A stretch of 64,000 bases of DNA. Origin: Hordeum vulgare subsp. vulgare (taxonomy: Eukaryota; Streptophyta; Magnoliopsida; Poales; Poaceae). The DNA is taken from assembly GCF_904849725.1 (NCBI RefSeq), contig NC_058522.1:231297084-231361083 (forward strand). The letters are read 5' to 3'. Under the pieces are notes generated by a model. The model did not search any database, was not told the origin of the DNA, and was given only the letters and a program-made list of their open reading frames with translations. Position 1 is the first letter of the stretch. Each line of letters opens with the position of its first letter. A program made the position numbers and the translations under genes. Positions 10,685 through 22,690 of this stretch are shown one piece after another.

Positions 10685-13600
10685 ATAGTGAGAGGGAGGG
10701 AGGGAGGGCTCCACCCACCAAGCGTCCATGAATAAGCAACCTTGTTTATTTCATCATGGCTTGCGTACACAAAAGACTAGCCTGACTCGAGTTTGATCTT
10801 TAGGAAGTAGGTGATCTCCTTGCCCTTACAAATTTCTTGGTTTCACTTCACAATATTTGGAGGATCCCAAACAACACCTAACCAATCTAGTAGACACCAC
10901 TCTCCAAAAGGTAACAGATGGTTTATAGATGATGAACTCCCTGCTCTTATGGTTAAAAATGTAGTCTCATCAATACTTAGTCACTCGCTCACAGTGGGGG
11001 TAGGGATGTTGGGAGGGAGATAGAGAGGGAGAGACGAAGGGAGAGAAGGAGAGGGAGAGACGGAGGGAGAGATAGGGAGGGAGAGGGAGGGAGAGGGGGG
11101 GGGAGAGAGCAGACGGGGAGGATAGGGGGCGAGGGAGAGAGAGGGAGATAGAGATGGGGAGTGGGAGATGGAGAGGGAGGCAGGGTTGCACCCATATATG
11201 GTCCACCAAGAAGCAACCTTGTTTAGTCCATCATGGCTTACGTCCACGAATGACTAACCTCACTCGCGGTAGATCTTTAGAAAGTAGGTGATCTCCTTGC
11301 CCTTACAAACTTCTTGGTATAACTCCACAAGATTTTGAGGATCCCAAGCGACACCTAACCAATCTAGGAGACACCACTCTCCAAAAGGTAATAGAATGTG
11401 TATAGATGATGAACTCCTTGTTCTTATGCTTCAAAAGATAGTCTCCTCAATACTCAAACACTCTCTCGAAGAAGGAAGGAGGGAGGGAGAGAGGGAGAGA
11501 GAGGAGAGAGGGAGAGAGAGAGATGGAGGCGGAGAGAGGGAGAGGGAGAGGGAGGGAGTGACTGATGGCTCCACCCAAGAAGGGTCCATGAACAAGCAAC
11601 CTTGTCTATTCCATCATGGCTTACGTCCACATATGACTAGCCTAACTCGAGGTTGATCTTTAGGAAGTAGGTGATCTCCTTGCCCATACAAACTTCTTGG
11701 TGTAACTCCAAAGCTTTGGAGGATCCCAAGGGACACCTAACAAATCACCACTCTCCAAACGGTAATAGAAGATGAACTCCTTGCTCTTATGCTTCAAAAG
11801 ATAATCACCTCAATACTCAATGACTCTCTCATAGAGGGAGAGAGGGAGGGAGAGAGGGAGAGAGATCGAGAGGGAGAGAGATCGAGAGAGAGAGACAGAT
11901 AGAGAGAGAGAGAGAGGAGAGGGGAGAGGGAGAGAGAGGGAGATGGAGATGGGGAGAGGGAGATGGAGAGGGAGGGAGGGCTCCACCCATGAATGTTCCA
12001 TAAAGAAGCAACCTTGTTTATTCCATCATGGCTTACGTCCACGAATGACTAGCCTCACTCACGGTAGATCTTTTGAAAGTAGGTGATCTCCTTGGCCTTA
12101 CAAACTTCTTGATTTAACTCCACAAGATTTTGAGGATCCCAAACGACACCTAACCAATCTAGGAGACACCACTCTCTAAACGGTAATAGATGGTGTATAG
12201 ATGATGAACTCCTTGCTCTTATGCTTCAAAACATAGTCTCCTCAATACTCAGTCACTCTCTCATAGAGGGAGGGAGGGAGGAGAGAGGAAGACATGGAGA
12301 GAGAGAGGAGAGAGAGATGGAGACGGGGAGAGGGAGGGAGTGACGGAGGGCTTCACCGATGAAGGGTCCATGAAGAAGCAACCTTGTTTATTCCATCATG
12401 GCTTACATCCACGAATAACTAGCATAACTCGAGGTAGATATTTAGGAAGTAGGTGATCTCCTTGCCCATACAAACTTCTTGGTGTAACTCCACAAGATTT
12501 GGAGGATCCAAAGGGACACCTAACCAATCTAGGAGACACCATTCTCCAAAAGGTAATAGAAGATGAACTCCTTGCTCTTATGCTTCAAAAGATAGTCTCC
12601 TCAATACTTAGTGATTCTCTCATAAAGGGAGAGAGGGAGGGATAGAGGGAGGGAGAGAGGGATAGAGAGAGGGAGCGATAGGGAGAGGGAGGGTGTGAGG
12701 GAGAGAGAGAGGGAGGGAGTGAGGGAGGGAGGGAGAGGGGGGGTAGGGAGCGAGGGAGAGAGAGTTTGAGAGGGATAGATGGAGATATGGAGGGAGGGAG
12801 GGCTCCACCCACGAAGGGTCCATGAAGAAGCAACCTTGTTTATTTCATCATGGCTTACGTGCACGAATGACTAGCCTGACTCGAGTTTGATATTTAGGAA
12901 GTAGGTGATCTCCTTGCCCTTACTCTTTGTTTAACTCCACAAGACTTGGAGGATCCCAAGCGACACCTAACCAATCTAGGAGACACCACTCTCAAAAAGG
13001 TAATAGATGGTGTATAGATGATGAACTCCTTGCTCTTATGCTTCAAAAGATAGTCTCATCAATACTTAGTCACTCTGTCATGGAGGTGGGAGGGAGGGAT
13101 GGAGAGAGGGAGGGAGAGATGCAGGGAGAGAAGGAGAGGGAGAGAGGGAGGGAGGGATAGATAGGGAGGGAGAGAGAGGGAGAGAGAGGAGAGGGGGAGA
13201 GGGAGAGAGATAGAGAGAGAGGGAGAGAGGGAGAGGGAGAGAGGGAGAGAGATAGAGGGAGAGGGAGAGAGAGGGGGGGAGAGGGATATGGAGAGGTAGG
13301 GAGGGCTCCACCCATGAATGGTCCATGAAGAAGCAACCTTGTTTATTCCATCATGGCTTACGTCCACGAATGACTAGCTTGACTCGCGGTAGATCTTTAG
13401 AAAGTAGGTGATCTCCTTGCCCTTGCAAACTTCTTTGTTTAACTCCACAAGATTTTGAGGATCCCAAGCGACACCTAACGAATCTACGAGACACCACCAT
13501 GCAAAATGTAATAGATTGTGTATAGATGATGAACTCCTTGCTCTTATGCTTCAAAAGATAGTCTCCTCAATACTCAGTCACTCTCTCATAGAGGGAAGCA

Positions 13601-14923
13601 GGGAGGGAGGGAGAGAGAGAGGGGAAATAGAGATGTAAATGGAATGTGGGAGAGGGAGAGGAAGGTAGTTAGGGAGGGATCCACCCATGAAGGGTCCATA
13701 AATAAGCAACATTGTCTATTCCATCATGGCTTACGTTCACGAATTACTAGCCTAACTCGAGACAGACCCTTAGGAAGTAGGTGATTTCCTTGCCCATAAA
13801 AACTTCTTGGTGTAACTCCACAAGATTTGGAGGATCCCAAGGGACATCTAACCGATCTAGGAGACACCACTCTCCAAAAGGTAATAGAAGATGAACTCCT
13901 TGCTCTTATGCTTCAAAAGATAGTCTCCTCAATACTCAGTGATTCTCTCATAGAGGGAGAGAGGGAGGGATAGAGGGAGAGAGGGAGAGAGAGGGGAGAG
14001 GGGGGAGAGGGAGAGAGAGGGAGATGGATATGGCAACAGGGAGATGGAGAGGGAGGGAGGGCTCTATCCATGAATTGTCCATAAAGAAGCAACCTTGTTT
14101 ATTCCATCATGTCTTATGTCCACGAATGACTAGCGTGACTCGCGGTAGATCTTTTGAAAGTAGGTGATCTACTTTCCCTCGCAAACTTCTTGGTTTAATT
14201 CCACAAGATTTTGAGGTTCCCAACCGACACCTAACCAATATAGGTGACACCACTCTCCAAACGGTAATAGATGGTGTATAGATGATGAACTCCTTGCTCT
14301 TATGCTTCAAAAGATAGTATCCTCAAAACTCAGTCACTCTATCATAGAGGGAGGGAGGGAGCGAGGGAGAGAGGGATGGAGAGAGCTAGAGGGAGGGAGA
14401 TGGAGATGGATATGGAGATGAAGATAGAGATGGAGGGAGAGGGATGGAGAGAGAGAGGGAGAGATCTAGAGGGAGGGAGATGGAGATGGATATGGAGAGA
14501 TGGCGAGGGAGAGAGGGAGGGAGGGAGGTGGAGGGCTCCACCCATTAAGGGTCCATAAAGAAGCAACCTTGTTTATTCAATCATGGCTTACGTCCACGAA
14601 TGACTACCCTGACTCGAGATAGATCATTAGGAAGTAGGTGATCTCCTTGCCCGCACAAACTTCTTAGTTTAACTCCACAAGATTTGTAGGATCCCAAGCG
14701 ACACCTAACAAATCTAGGAGACACCAATATCCATAAGTTAATAGATGTTGTATAGATGATGAACTCCTTGCTCTTATGCTTCAAAAGATAGTCTCCTCGA
14801 TACTAATTGACCCTCTCATAGAGGGAGAGAGGGAGGGAGGAAGGTAGGGAGGGATGGAGGGAGGGATGGAGAGAGGGAGAGAGTGAGATGGAGGGAGTGA
14901 GGGGGGGATCCACCCATGAAGGG
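10685..14923. repeat. Core-plus-purine-spacer tandem array, block 2 (units 8-17, start of 18)
   Basis: The array resumes right after the solo LTR and continues in the same orientation. The landmark catggc (or variant) is at 10755, 11232, 11615, 12027, 12397, 12849, 13352, 13725, 14108 and 14582. Units fall into types. Type B (units 9, 11, 14, 16) has gaaagtag in place of ggaagtag, together with gattttgagg. Type D (units 10, 12, 15) has lost about 14 bp so that it reads ggtaatagaagatgaac. Type T (units 8, 13) reads cgagtttgat. B is followed by D in three of four cases here, and the T-B-D-B order recurs with a spacing near 2.1 kb. The last unit is cut at 14923 inside its core (..cccatgaaggg) by the gypsy complex. 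Confidence 0.9.
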
Positions 14924-16587
14924 TGTAACGACTAAGATGCGGTACTTTCCTTATTTGGGGCGAGGCCTCAAAAGGGGAAAGAGTCTCATCTAAACGTTTC
15001 GCAAGCAGGATAAACATTTCATTACATAATAGATGGAAGAGTAATAAGATTTGGTTTACCCTCGCCACAAGCTAAATTATAGAGTCACACAATCATACAT
15101 TATTCAAATGGAAAGTAGGGTGTGACTACGGACAAGATAAACGACAAAAGATAATGCTATCCCGCCTTGCTAGGCCCACGATCACGACCAAGTGCCTCTA
15201 ATCCTTGGGATACGTCACGTACACCCTGCCACTATCTTCGTCGAACTCCCACGTCAGCTAGGTATCCTCGGGAGCATCTGCATCTCGGGCACCTGCACCT
15301 GTGGGTGGTTGTACTAATCTATGAGCCACGAGGACTCAGCAATCTCATGACCTTGGTATCGAGTCTAACTAAGTTAATAGGTGAGGATGTGGTATGTGTT
15401 TGAGTTTGCAGCAACCTAAGCATTTATGGTGGCTAAGTTACGAAGCACAGAATAAGTTATGGTGGTCTATGTAAGACGTCCGTTAACTAAGAGTAATCAC
15501 TAACTGATCCTGAACACCTACTTACGTCATTCATAACACCACCGTGTTCTCGTTCAGAGCAGGAACTCTGAAGGAAACAGTCACGGTTACGCACATAGAT
15601 TACAGGTTTTAAATTAAGTTACTTTAAGTTATCTAGAACCAGATATTAACAAAAAAATCCATGGTTGCCACATAACTGTGGGCACGGCTTTCTGAAAGAA
15701 TTAACCCGGCACGGGTGCTGCAACTAATCCATCACAAATTACCACATGCCACATAGAAATCCTCAATCACGAAACTCGCTATCTCGTAAGATTCCTTAGA
15801 GGAAAACCTCAACTCTGAGGGGACCCAAAGTCTCAATGGAATCCCAATGCGCAAGATATATCGCTAAGGTAAGACTAGTCCACCAAGACCTCCCGACGTG
15901 TCGACGAACCCGATAGGAGCGTATCTCGTTCGCAGGACACGACGGATGGGAAAGCCTACGGGGAAAACCAGTCCTCCAGTTTCCTCGCGGTGGCCCCGCA
16001 GTCTACCCGTTTTGGACCAACGCTCATGAGGAGCACTCGCCCGGGGGGGGTGATTAAATTCCTCGGGGTAGCTATTCCCTATGCCCTTTATTATTAAGTG
16101 GTTAGCAAATTAAGACCAAAGTTGGTTCTTGCCAGATAAGCCTTAACACTAAACGATTTACTAAGGGGTCCCCATAACAACCCCGAACGTGTTAGGAGCG
16201 CTCAGTTATGGAATAAAACACAGGTAGCTGAATCTAAGGCGGCAACAGCGGAACAAATTACCCAGCAAAAGGCTAGGCTTTCCTCTATTTAGGAAGTAAA
16301 TAGGTGCATTAATTCAATAGTATTTAAATAGGATGATATCAATTGCCCATGTTATCACATGGACCAGCTTGCACCTGCAACTAGCAACGCTAATCATAAA
16401 GGTTGAGCAAGCCTAACTTAGCCAAACAATATTTGCTAGGAGGGGAGGTGTTTGAGGTTTCATGGCAATGTTTGATGGCCTCTATATCATGTGGTAGGCA
16501 GCGGAGATATATTGATGGAAACGAATCAACTAAGCATAACAAAGCTAGAAATGATGTAAAGGTCAAGATTATCTTGCGTGTGATATC

Positions 16588-17619
16588 TTCAGAGTGGAAC
16601 TGTTCGTGATCTTCCTGCACGAACTCACCGGACTCCTCGAACTCGTTTCCAGACCCAGTAGCTACCCAAAAGAAACAATCATCCAATAAACACCAGCAAG
16701 AGATTATGCAACAATCAAAATGATGCATGCATGCACAAACTCTAAATATGCGCAGAAACAATCCTACTCCACACCACATCCCAACTCATCACAAAATGAC
16801 ATTTTTGCAGAACTGTTGAAATATAGAATTCAGTGCCACCATTGGATTACTAAGGACTTTGTACCGCAAATCCATATATCACATTGCTACATATGCATGC
16901 AGAAAAACACCACAACACGGAAAAGAAAAACTACACAGGATCAAATCTATTCATGTCAAGAACAAAGGATGCCCTAGAACCTGCCAGATTTGGTATAAAC
17001 CAGATTAGGCAATTCCATTTCTAGACAATTCCAAAAATGGAATTATGACATCAACAGAAAAAATGAAAAAATATACTATAACCTAATCAGACAAGGGGGC
17101 CACTTCAGAGTGGAACTGTTCGTGATCTTCCTGCACGAACTCACCTGACTCCTTGAACTCGTTTCCAGACCCAGTAGCTACCCAAAAGAAACAATCATCC
17201 AATAAACACCAGCAAGAGATTATGCAACAATCAAAATGATGCATGCATGCACAAACTGTAAATATGCGCAGAAACAATCCTACTCCACACCACATCCCAA
17301 CTCATCACAAAATGACACTTTTGCAGAACTGCTGAAATATAGAATTCAGTGCCACCATTGGATTACTAAGGACATTGTACCCCAAATCCATATATCACAT
17401 TGCTACATATGCATGCAGAAAAACACCACAACACGGAAAAGAAAATCTACACAGGATCAAATCTATTCATGTCAAGAACAAGGGATGCCCTAGAACCTGC
17501 CAGATTTGGTATAAACCAGATTAGGCAATTCCATTTTTGGACAATTTCAAAAATGGAATTATCACATCAACAGAAAAAATGAAAAAATATACTATAACCT
17601 AATCGGACAGGGGGGCCAC
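16588..17619. repeat. 516-bp tandem duplication inside the outer 3' LTR
   Basis: The block beginning ttcagagtggaactgttc at 16588 recurs at 17104 with only scattered differences. The unit length is 516 bp and the two copies are adjacent. The counterpart LTR (37762-41424) has its own duplication of an overlapping region with another period (about 402 bp), so the two events are independent. Confidence 0.85.
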
Positions 17620-17620
17620 T

Positions 17621-18300
17621 TGTCATAGGTACCAGGGCCCCTAGTACATGACATGTGGGCCATTGTCAGTGGCACACACAACAATCAACACGAAATAAAA
17701 AGGGGTATGCATGCAGAAAAACACCACAACACGGAAAAGAAAAACTACACAGGATCAAATCTATTCATGTCAAGAACAAGGGATGCCCTAGAACCTGCCA
17801 GATTTGGTATAAACCAGATTAGGCAATTCCATTTCTGGACAATTCCAAAAATGGAATTATCACATCAACAGAAAAAATGAAAAAATATACTATGACCTAA
17901 TCAGACAGGGGCCCACTTGTCATAGGTACCAGGGCCCCTAGTACATGACATGTGGGCCGTTGTCAGTGGCACACACAACAATCAACACGAAATAAAAAGG
18001 GGCATGCATGCAGAAAAACACCACAACACGGAAAAGAAAAACTACACAGGATCAAATCTATTCATGTCAAGAACAAGGGATGCCCTAGAACCTGCCAGAT
18101 TTGGTATAAACCAGATTAGGCAATTCCATTTCTGGACAATTTCAAAAATGGAATTATCACATCAACAGAAAAAATAAAAAAATATACTATGACCTAATCA
18201 GACAGGGAGGCCACTTGTCATAGGTACCAGGGCTCCTAGTACATGACATGTGAGCCGTTGTCAGTGGCACACACAACAATCAACACGAAATAAAAAGGGT
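17621..18300. repeat. 297-bp tandem repeats, two copies and a partial third
   Basis: Units begin tgtcataggtaccaggg near 17621, 17918 and 18215. The first two are full length and nearly identical; the third is cut after about 85 bp. Part of the unit (the tgcatgcagaaaaacacc segment) is also in the 516-bp unit, so this expansion grew from the end of the earlier one. Confidence 0.85.
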
Positions 18301-18804
18301 TTGTCATAGGTACCAGGGCCCCTAGTACATGTCATGGATCATGTGGGCCGTTGTCAGTGGCACACACAACAATCAACACGAAATAAATAGGGTGTCTGGC
18401 AGGGGTCGTACCCACCACCTCACCCACACACACACACAAAACACACACTACCAATCGACTACCGCAGGCTAGTTGCACAATAGAGGGGGGTAACGCGGAT
18501 ATGCATACACTGCAACTACCAACATAGGTAAATAATACCTAATAAAAAGGGTTTGTCATAGGTACCAGGGCCCCTAGTACATGACATGGATCATGTGGGC
18601 CGTTGTCAGTGGCACACACAACAATCAACACGAAATAAATAGGGTGTCTGGCAGGGGTCGTACCCACCACCTCACCCACACACACACACAAAACACACAC
18701 TACCAATCGACTACCGCAGGCTAGTTGCACAATAGAGGGGGGTAACGCGGATATGCATACACTGCAACTACCAACATAGGTAAATAATACCTAATAAAAA
18801 AGGG
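18301..18804. repeat. 252-bp tandem duplication with tRNA-like and CA-rich stretch
   Basis: The segment starting ttgtcatagg at 18301 is repeated from 18553 almost base for base. Each copy holds a (CA)n run and a decayed tRNA-like module (caggggtcgtaccc plus an A-box-like region on the minus strand). The near identity of the copies suggests a recent event. Confidence 0.8.
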
Positions 18805-18966
18805 GGGCGCCAGGGGACTCGAACACACGATCAAAATGGGCAGTCGTGGCTCTGTTGACACTACGATAGCGAGGTGTTGATGAACTAGCTGAGCCGCACC
18901 GTCCCATGAACCTGTCCTGCTCTCTAAACTACTACGCGAAAACTACCGAAACCAAAAAGGGCTGTT

Positions 18967-18977
18967 GGTATTGAACC
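18967..18977 (-). other. B-box-like site of a tRNA-like module in the outer 3' LTR
   Basis: The minus strand reads GGTTCAATACC, close to the Pol III B box GGTTCGANTCC. It belongs to a tRNA-like stretch running to about 19030 that corresponds to the module at 39906 in the outer 5' LTR. No cloverleaf is preserved. Confidence 0.35.
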
Positions 18978-20477
18978 CACTATCTCAGGGTCACACGCGC
19001 AACCTGCTGCCAGTCGCGCTACGATGCTGCTACTGGCAGAGGAGGGGCTTAGCTCCTTATGATCTATCTCAGGGCGGTGCCCTTCTTCCACCTCCAGATA
19101 GAGGAGGGAAAGTTGTCGGCGGCGAGTGGAGCGACGAAGGCGGCGGCTGCTGACTACCGGCGGGGCTGCAAGAACCCTAGGGGGTTCCGTTCCCGGGGCT
19201 TATACGCACAAAGGAGGCGTGGGAGCTCGAGCTCTCGTGCTCTGCTACTACTGTGTTGCTGCTGCTAACCGATGCACCAAAGGAAAGAAAACGACAACAG
19301 CGGTAGGCTACGCGACAGCGACGCGCTATGAGGGGAACTGCTAGAGCTACGGACGTGGCCTTGTCGTGGAGAGGGGGCGATGTCCAAGCACGCACACATG
19401 CATGCTGCAGCTGCGGCTACCTCATCCTATCGGTGCATCTCCGGCAGGGATCGAGCTCAGCTAGCAACGATGCGACTAACAGAGAGGGGAGTGGACGAGA
19501 GTGGGACTGCGGCTCACCTAGGGGCAGAGAAGACGATCCAGCGTAGGAGAGGAGGGTGGCTGACGAGCCGGAGTGGAAGAAGCTCGCCGGAGGGAGTGGA
19601 AGAACTGTCGTCGGGGACGTCGTGGAAGAAGCCCTCAGCGTCCTGTCTTCGCCAAAATGGGTCGCCCCTGGCGTCCGCATTCTCCGGGTCCATCTAGGGA
19701 AGAAAGGGGGCGACGATCAACGACGACGTCGAGCTTGCTTCGGTCCGATCATGGCGGTGGCGGCTCTGGGACTCGCCCCGACGGCGCAAAGGGGAGAGGA
19801 GGAGGAGAACTGGCGAGGCTAGGGTTAGAGGAGCTGCTGGTGCGGCTAAATAGCCTCGGGGCTCGTGCTGCCGGCCACCCGATCGAGGGAGGGAGGAATC
19901 GATGGTGGAGGCGCAGTCGTACAGGATCACGTTGAGAGGTGGAAGAGAAGGACACGTTGTGGACCTGGGCCGAAACTAAATCCACTGGGCCTGGTTCTCC
20001 CTCTCTCTCTCTGTCTCTCAGAAAAAGGGTTTTGCAAAAAAAACATAACAGGTTGTTAATAATAAATCACAGGGAAGAAAGGAAAAGTCTTAAATCGAAA
20101 TAAAAATATTTGTGGTCTTCTAAAATGATGCCACAATTTATAAAAATAAATTAGGCAATTTTGGAAGAGTTCAAATAAAACCCTTTTATTTAAAAGGAAT
20201 CCCTGTGTTTTAAATAAAACAAAAAGTAAAATAATTTCAAACACAAGTGTGTTGCACCCTAAAATAATAAGAAGGGTTTTTAGGAGGTAAGGAACATTTT
20301 ATCATACCCAAAACAGAAACTTTAAATCTGCCACAAAATTAAAAGGAAGAGAGGGTTTAAGGTGCTATGGTGCAACAAGGGGTTTTGAGATGAAACTTCT
20401 TGCACCCACATCACACAACCATCACATGCCACTCTCACACATGCACTCCACTCAAATACCAAGGTGCAGCAAGCAAC

Positions 20478-20482
20478 ACAAG
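20478..20482. other. Target-site duplication ACAAG of inner gypsy, left copy
   Basis: ACAAG precedes the inner LTR start at 20483 and recurs at 32292-32296 after the inner element's other end. The undisturbed site, with one ACAAG, is at 41327-41331 in the outer 5' LTR. Confidence 0.9.
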
Positions 20483-22654
20483 TGTAACGACCAAGATGTG
20501 ACACTTTCCTCATTTGAGGACGAGGCCTCAAAAAGGGGAAAGGGTCACATCTAAGCATTTCGCAAGTAGGATAACATTGTCATTACATAAATAGAGAGAT
20601 GAGTATAAGATTCGGCTTACACTCGCCATATGCTAAAGTACAATCCACACAAACATTCTTTATTCATACATAAAGCAGGGTCCGACTACGGACAAGATAA
20701 ATCGCAAAATCATGCTATCCCATCTTGCTAGTCCCACGATCACGACCATGCGCCTCTAGTCCTCGGGATACGTCACATACAGCCTGCCACTGTCTTCGAC
20801 GAACTCCCACCTCACAACGCACCACTGCGCTACTGCGCCAGATGTGGTCAGAGAGGGGGTCGAAGACGTGCTGTACTGAAGCCATGTCTCTGCTACACTA
20901 CACACAACGAAAAAATAAAAAGCGGGCCAGGGGGATTTGAACCCACAACCCCCCCCTGGAGGGGCGCAGCGCTCACACCACTGCGTTAGGAGGAGATGTC
21001 TGAACCAGAAGGGGTTTAGCTCCCCTTATGCTAAGGCCTCAGGCTTTCTTCTACCTCAGGGCACGAACTTCAGAGGAGGAGAAGTTGACACCGGCGAGCG
21101 AGGAGGCAACGACGGCGGCGAGGAGCTACCGGCGGGGGTGCGGGAACCCTAGGGGAACCCATTCCGGGGCTAATCCGGGGGCTAGAGGGCCGAGGCCCCC
21201 GAGCTGCGCTGCCTCTCACATGGCGGGGACTTGCACTGCAAGCGCTCAGGCTGCTGCTGCATGCGCTGATGCTGCCGAACCTGCTGCCACTGCCCAACTG
21301 CTCCGCTAATTAAGTGCCGATGCACGGAGGTTGCTACTGTTGCTCGTTGCTACCACTACTGAACCTGCTTCTGCAGCCATGCGACACAGCCACTACCGAC
21401 GGTGTGCCGGCGCAAGCGGGGCTGTAGAGGGAAGGGGAAGCGGAGGAGACGGTCGAGCTGCTCACCCAAGGGGAAGAGGACGAATGCCGCGAGGAACTAG
21501 ATCGAGCTCGGCCTACTGCAGGGATTCAGCTCCGCATACTCGCTGGAGACGAGGTCGGGGTCGTCATTGTGATAGCCCTCCGGCCACCCTAGTAGCGGGA
21601 ATGGAACGAGGGAGGCACCCTCGAGCCCCTGGACATCTTGGATGCCACGGGGAAGGCTGCCGACGACGAGGGGGCGGCTGCAACACGGCGAAGCTCTCTG
21701 AAGTCTCTCTCTCTCTCTGAACCTCTCTGCACTACTGAATCTCACCTGAAGCTCATCTTCTAGAGGGGGAAAGAAGGATGGAGAAGAGGATGGCGATGGT
21801 GGAGGGAAGAGCTCGCAACTCTAGGCCACACGGGCTCCTAAATAACCTCGGGGTCACGCTTGTAGCCACTGGATCGAGGGGGAAGGGATCGGCGGCTCTG
21901 GTCTGGTCGTACTAATGACAACAGCAGGAGGAAGAAGACGGTCGTGTTGCGGGCCTGCTCGCTATGGGAGATGGGCCACTAGAGAGGTAAGTTTGGACCA
22001 AGCCCTCACTCTGTGCTTAAAACCAAAAGGGAAAATAAAACAATCCTACTCTTTTTAATAAAACCAACCCCACCAAATAATTCCCACACAAATATAAAGG
22101 GGTTTTTAAATTAAAATAAAATACCTTGGCTAAGCAGGAAAATATAACCTATTTAAAGAAATAGGTCTAACTAATTATGGCCAAGGTAAAATGAATACTT
22201 TTATTAATCAACCTAAGCTGTTTTGCAAATAAAACAAAAGGGACAACATAAAATAAAAACCAGAGGGCTGCCCCATAAATAATAATATAATTTTTTAAAG
22301 AATATGAACATTTTTAATAGGCAAAAACAGAAACTTCTAACCTGCCCTAAGTTATATGAAAAGAGAGAGGGTTTTGGACATGGTGCAACTAAGGTTTTGA
22401 AGGGCTCTTGTTGCACCCACACCACACTCCACAAGAAAAATCACAAGACACATGCAATTACATACACCACCAAGGTGACACCACCACACCAAGATCAAAC
22501 AAGGAAGACAAGAGAATTAAAAGCTATGCATGATGCATGATGCACATGAAATGATAACATCACAAAGTCTCTCATCCATTCACATTGCATCACAAGGTTG
22601 CCAAACATGGAGAGGATTTACAAAGGGGGAAGGAAAAGCATTGGGGTTATCACA
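20483..22654 (-). mobile_element. Inner gypsy 3' LTR with 2.1-kb internal deletion
   Basis: On the minus strand it starts TGTGATAACCCC (22654) and ends ..TCGTTACA (20483). Against the 5' LTR, sequence is colinear up to ctcccacctca at 20813 (counterpart near 28513). It then jumps to the cgcaccactgcgctactg segment (counterpart near 30645). About 2.1 kb present in the 5' LTR is missing, with only a few bases of shared sequence at the joint. The remainder keeps the GC-rich leader-like block (about 21040-21720) and the AT-rich U3. Confidence 0.85.
20933..20988 (-). other. tRNA-like module with A and B boxes in inner 3' LTR
   Basis: On the minus strand the A-box-like TAACGCAGTGGT (20977-20988) precedes the B-box-like GGTTCAAATCC (20933-20943). 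The Pol III consensus boxes are TRGCNNAGYNGG and GGTTCGANTCC. A T-rich run (CTTTTTATTTTTT) follows directly, which could terminate Pol III. The acceptor arm does not pair, so this is not a tRNA gene. The same module in the 5' LTR (about 30762-30815) has a perfect B box but a decayed A box. Confidence 0.45.
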
Positions 22655-22664
22655 ACTCTCCCAC
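22655..22664 (-). other. Polypurine tract of inner gypsy
   Basis: GTGGGAGAGT on the minus strand abuts the 5' end of the 3' LTR. The outer element has the same ten bases at 32448-32457. Confidence 0.7.
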
Positions 22665-22690
22665 ATTACAAGAGGATCTCGACCCGAGAT

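Larger units (their letters stand above)
14924..20482 (-). mobile_element. Outer gypsy 3' LTR, major part (family Y)
   Basis: The LTR 3' terminus is at 14924 (tgtaacgactaag on the plus strand). Its sequence parallels 37762-41331 in the outer 5' LTR but is about 2 kb longer. The extra length comes from tandem duplications at 16588-17619, 17621-18213 and 18301-18804, and from the other LTR having lost a segment near 38765. The part beyond 18800 contains tRNA-like modules and a GC-rich leader-like block (about 19030-19960), then the AT-rich U3. It breaks off at acaag (20478-20482), where the inner element enters, and resumes at 32292. Frames in the GC-rich part are compositional. Confidence 0.8.

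Noticed and set aside
2090..14923. Regular repeats with spacers suggesting a CRISPR-like array
   Set aside because: Units are 360-600 bp, spacers are low-complexity purine tracts and the context is a plant genome.
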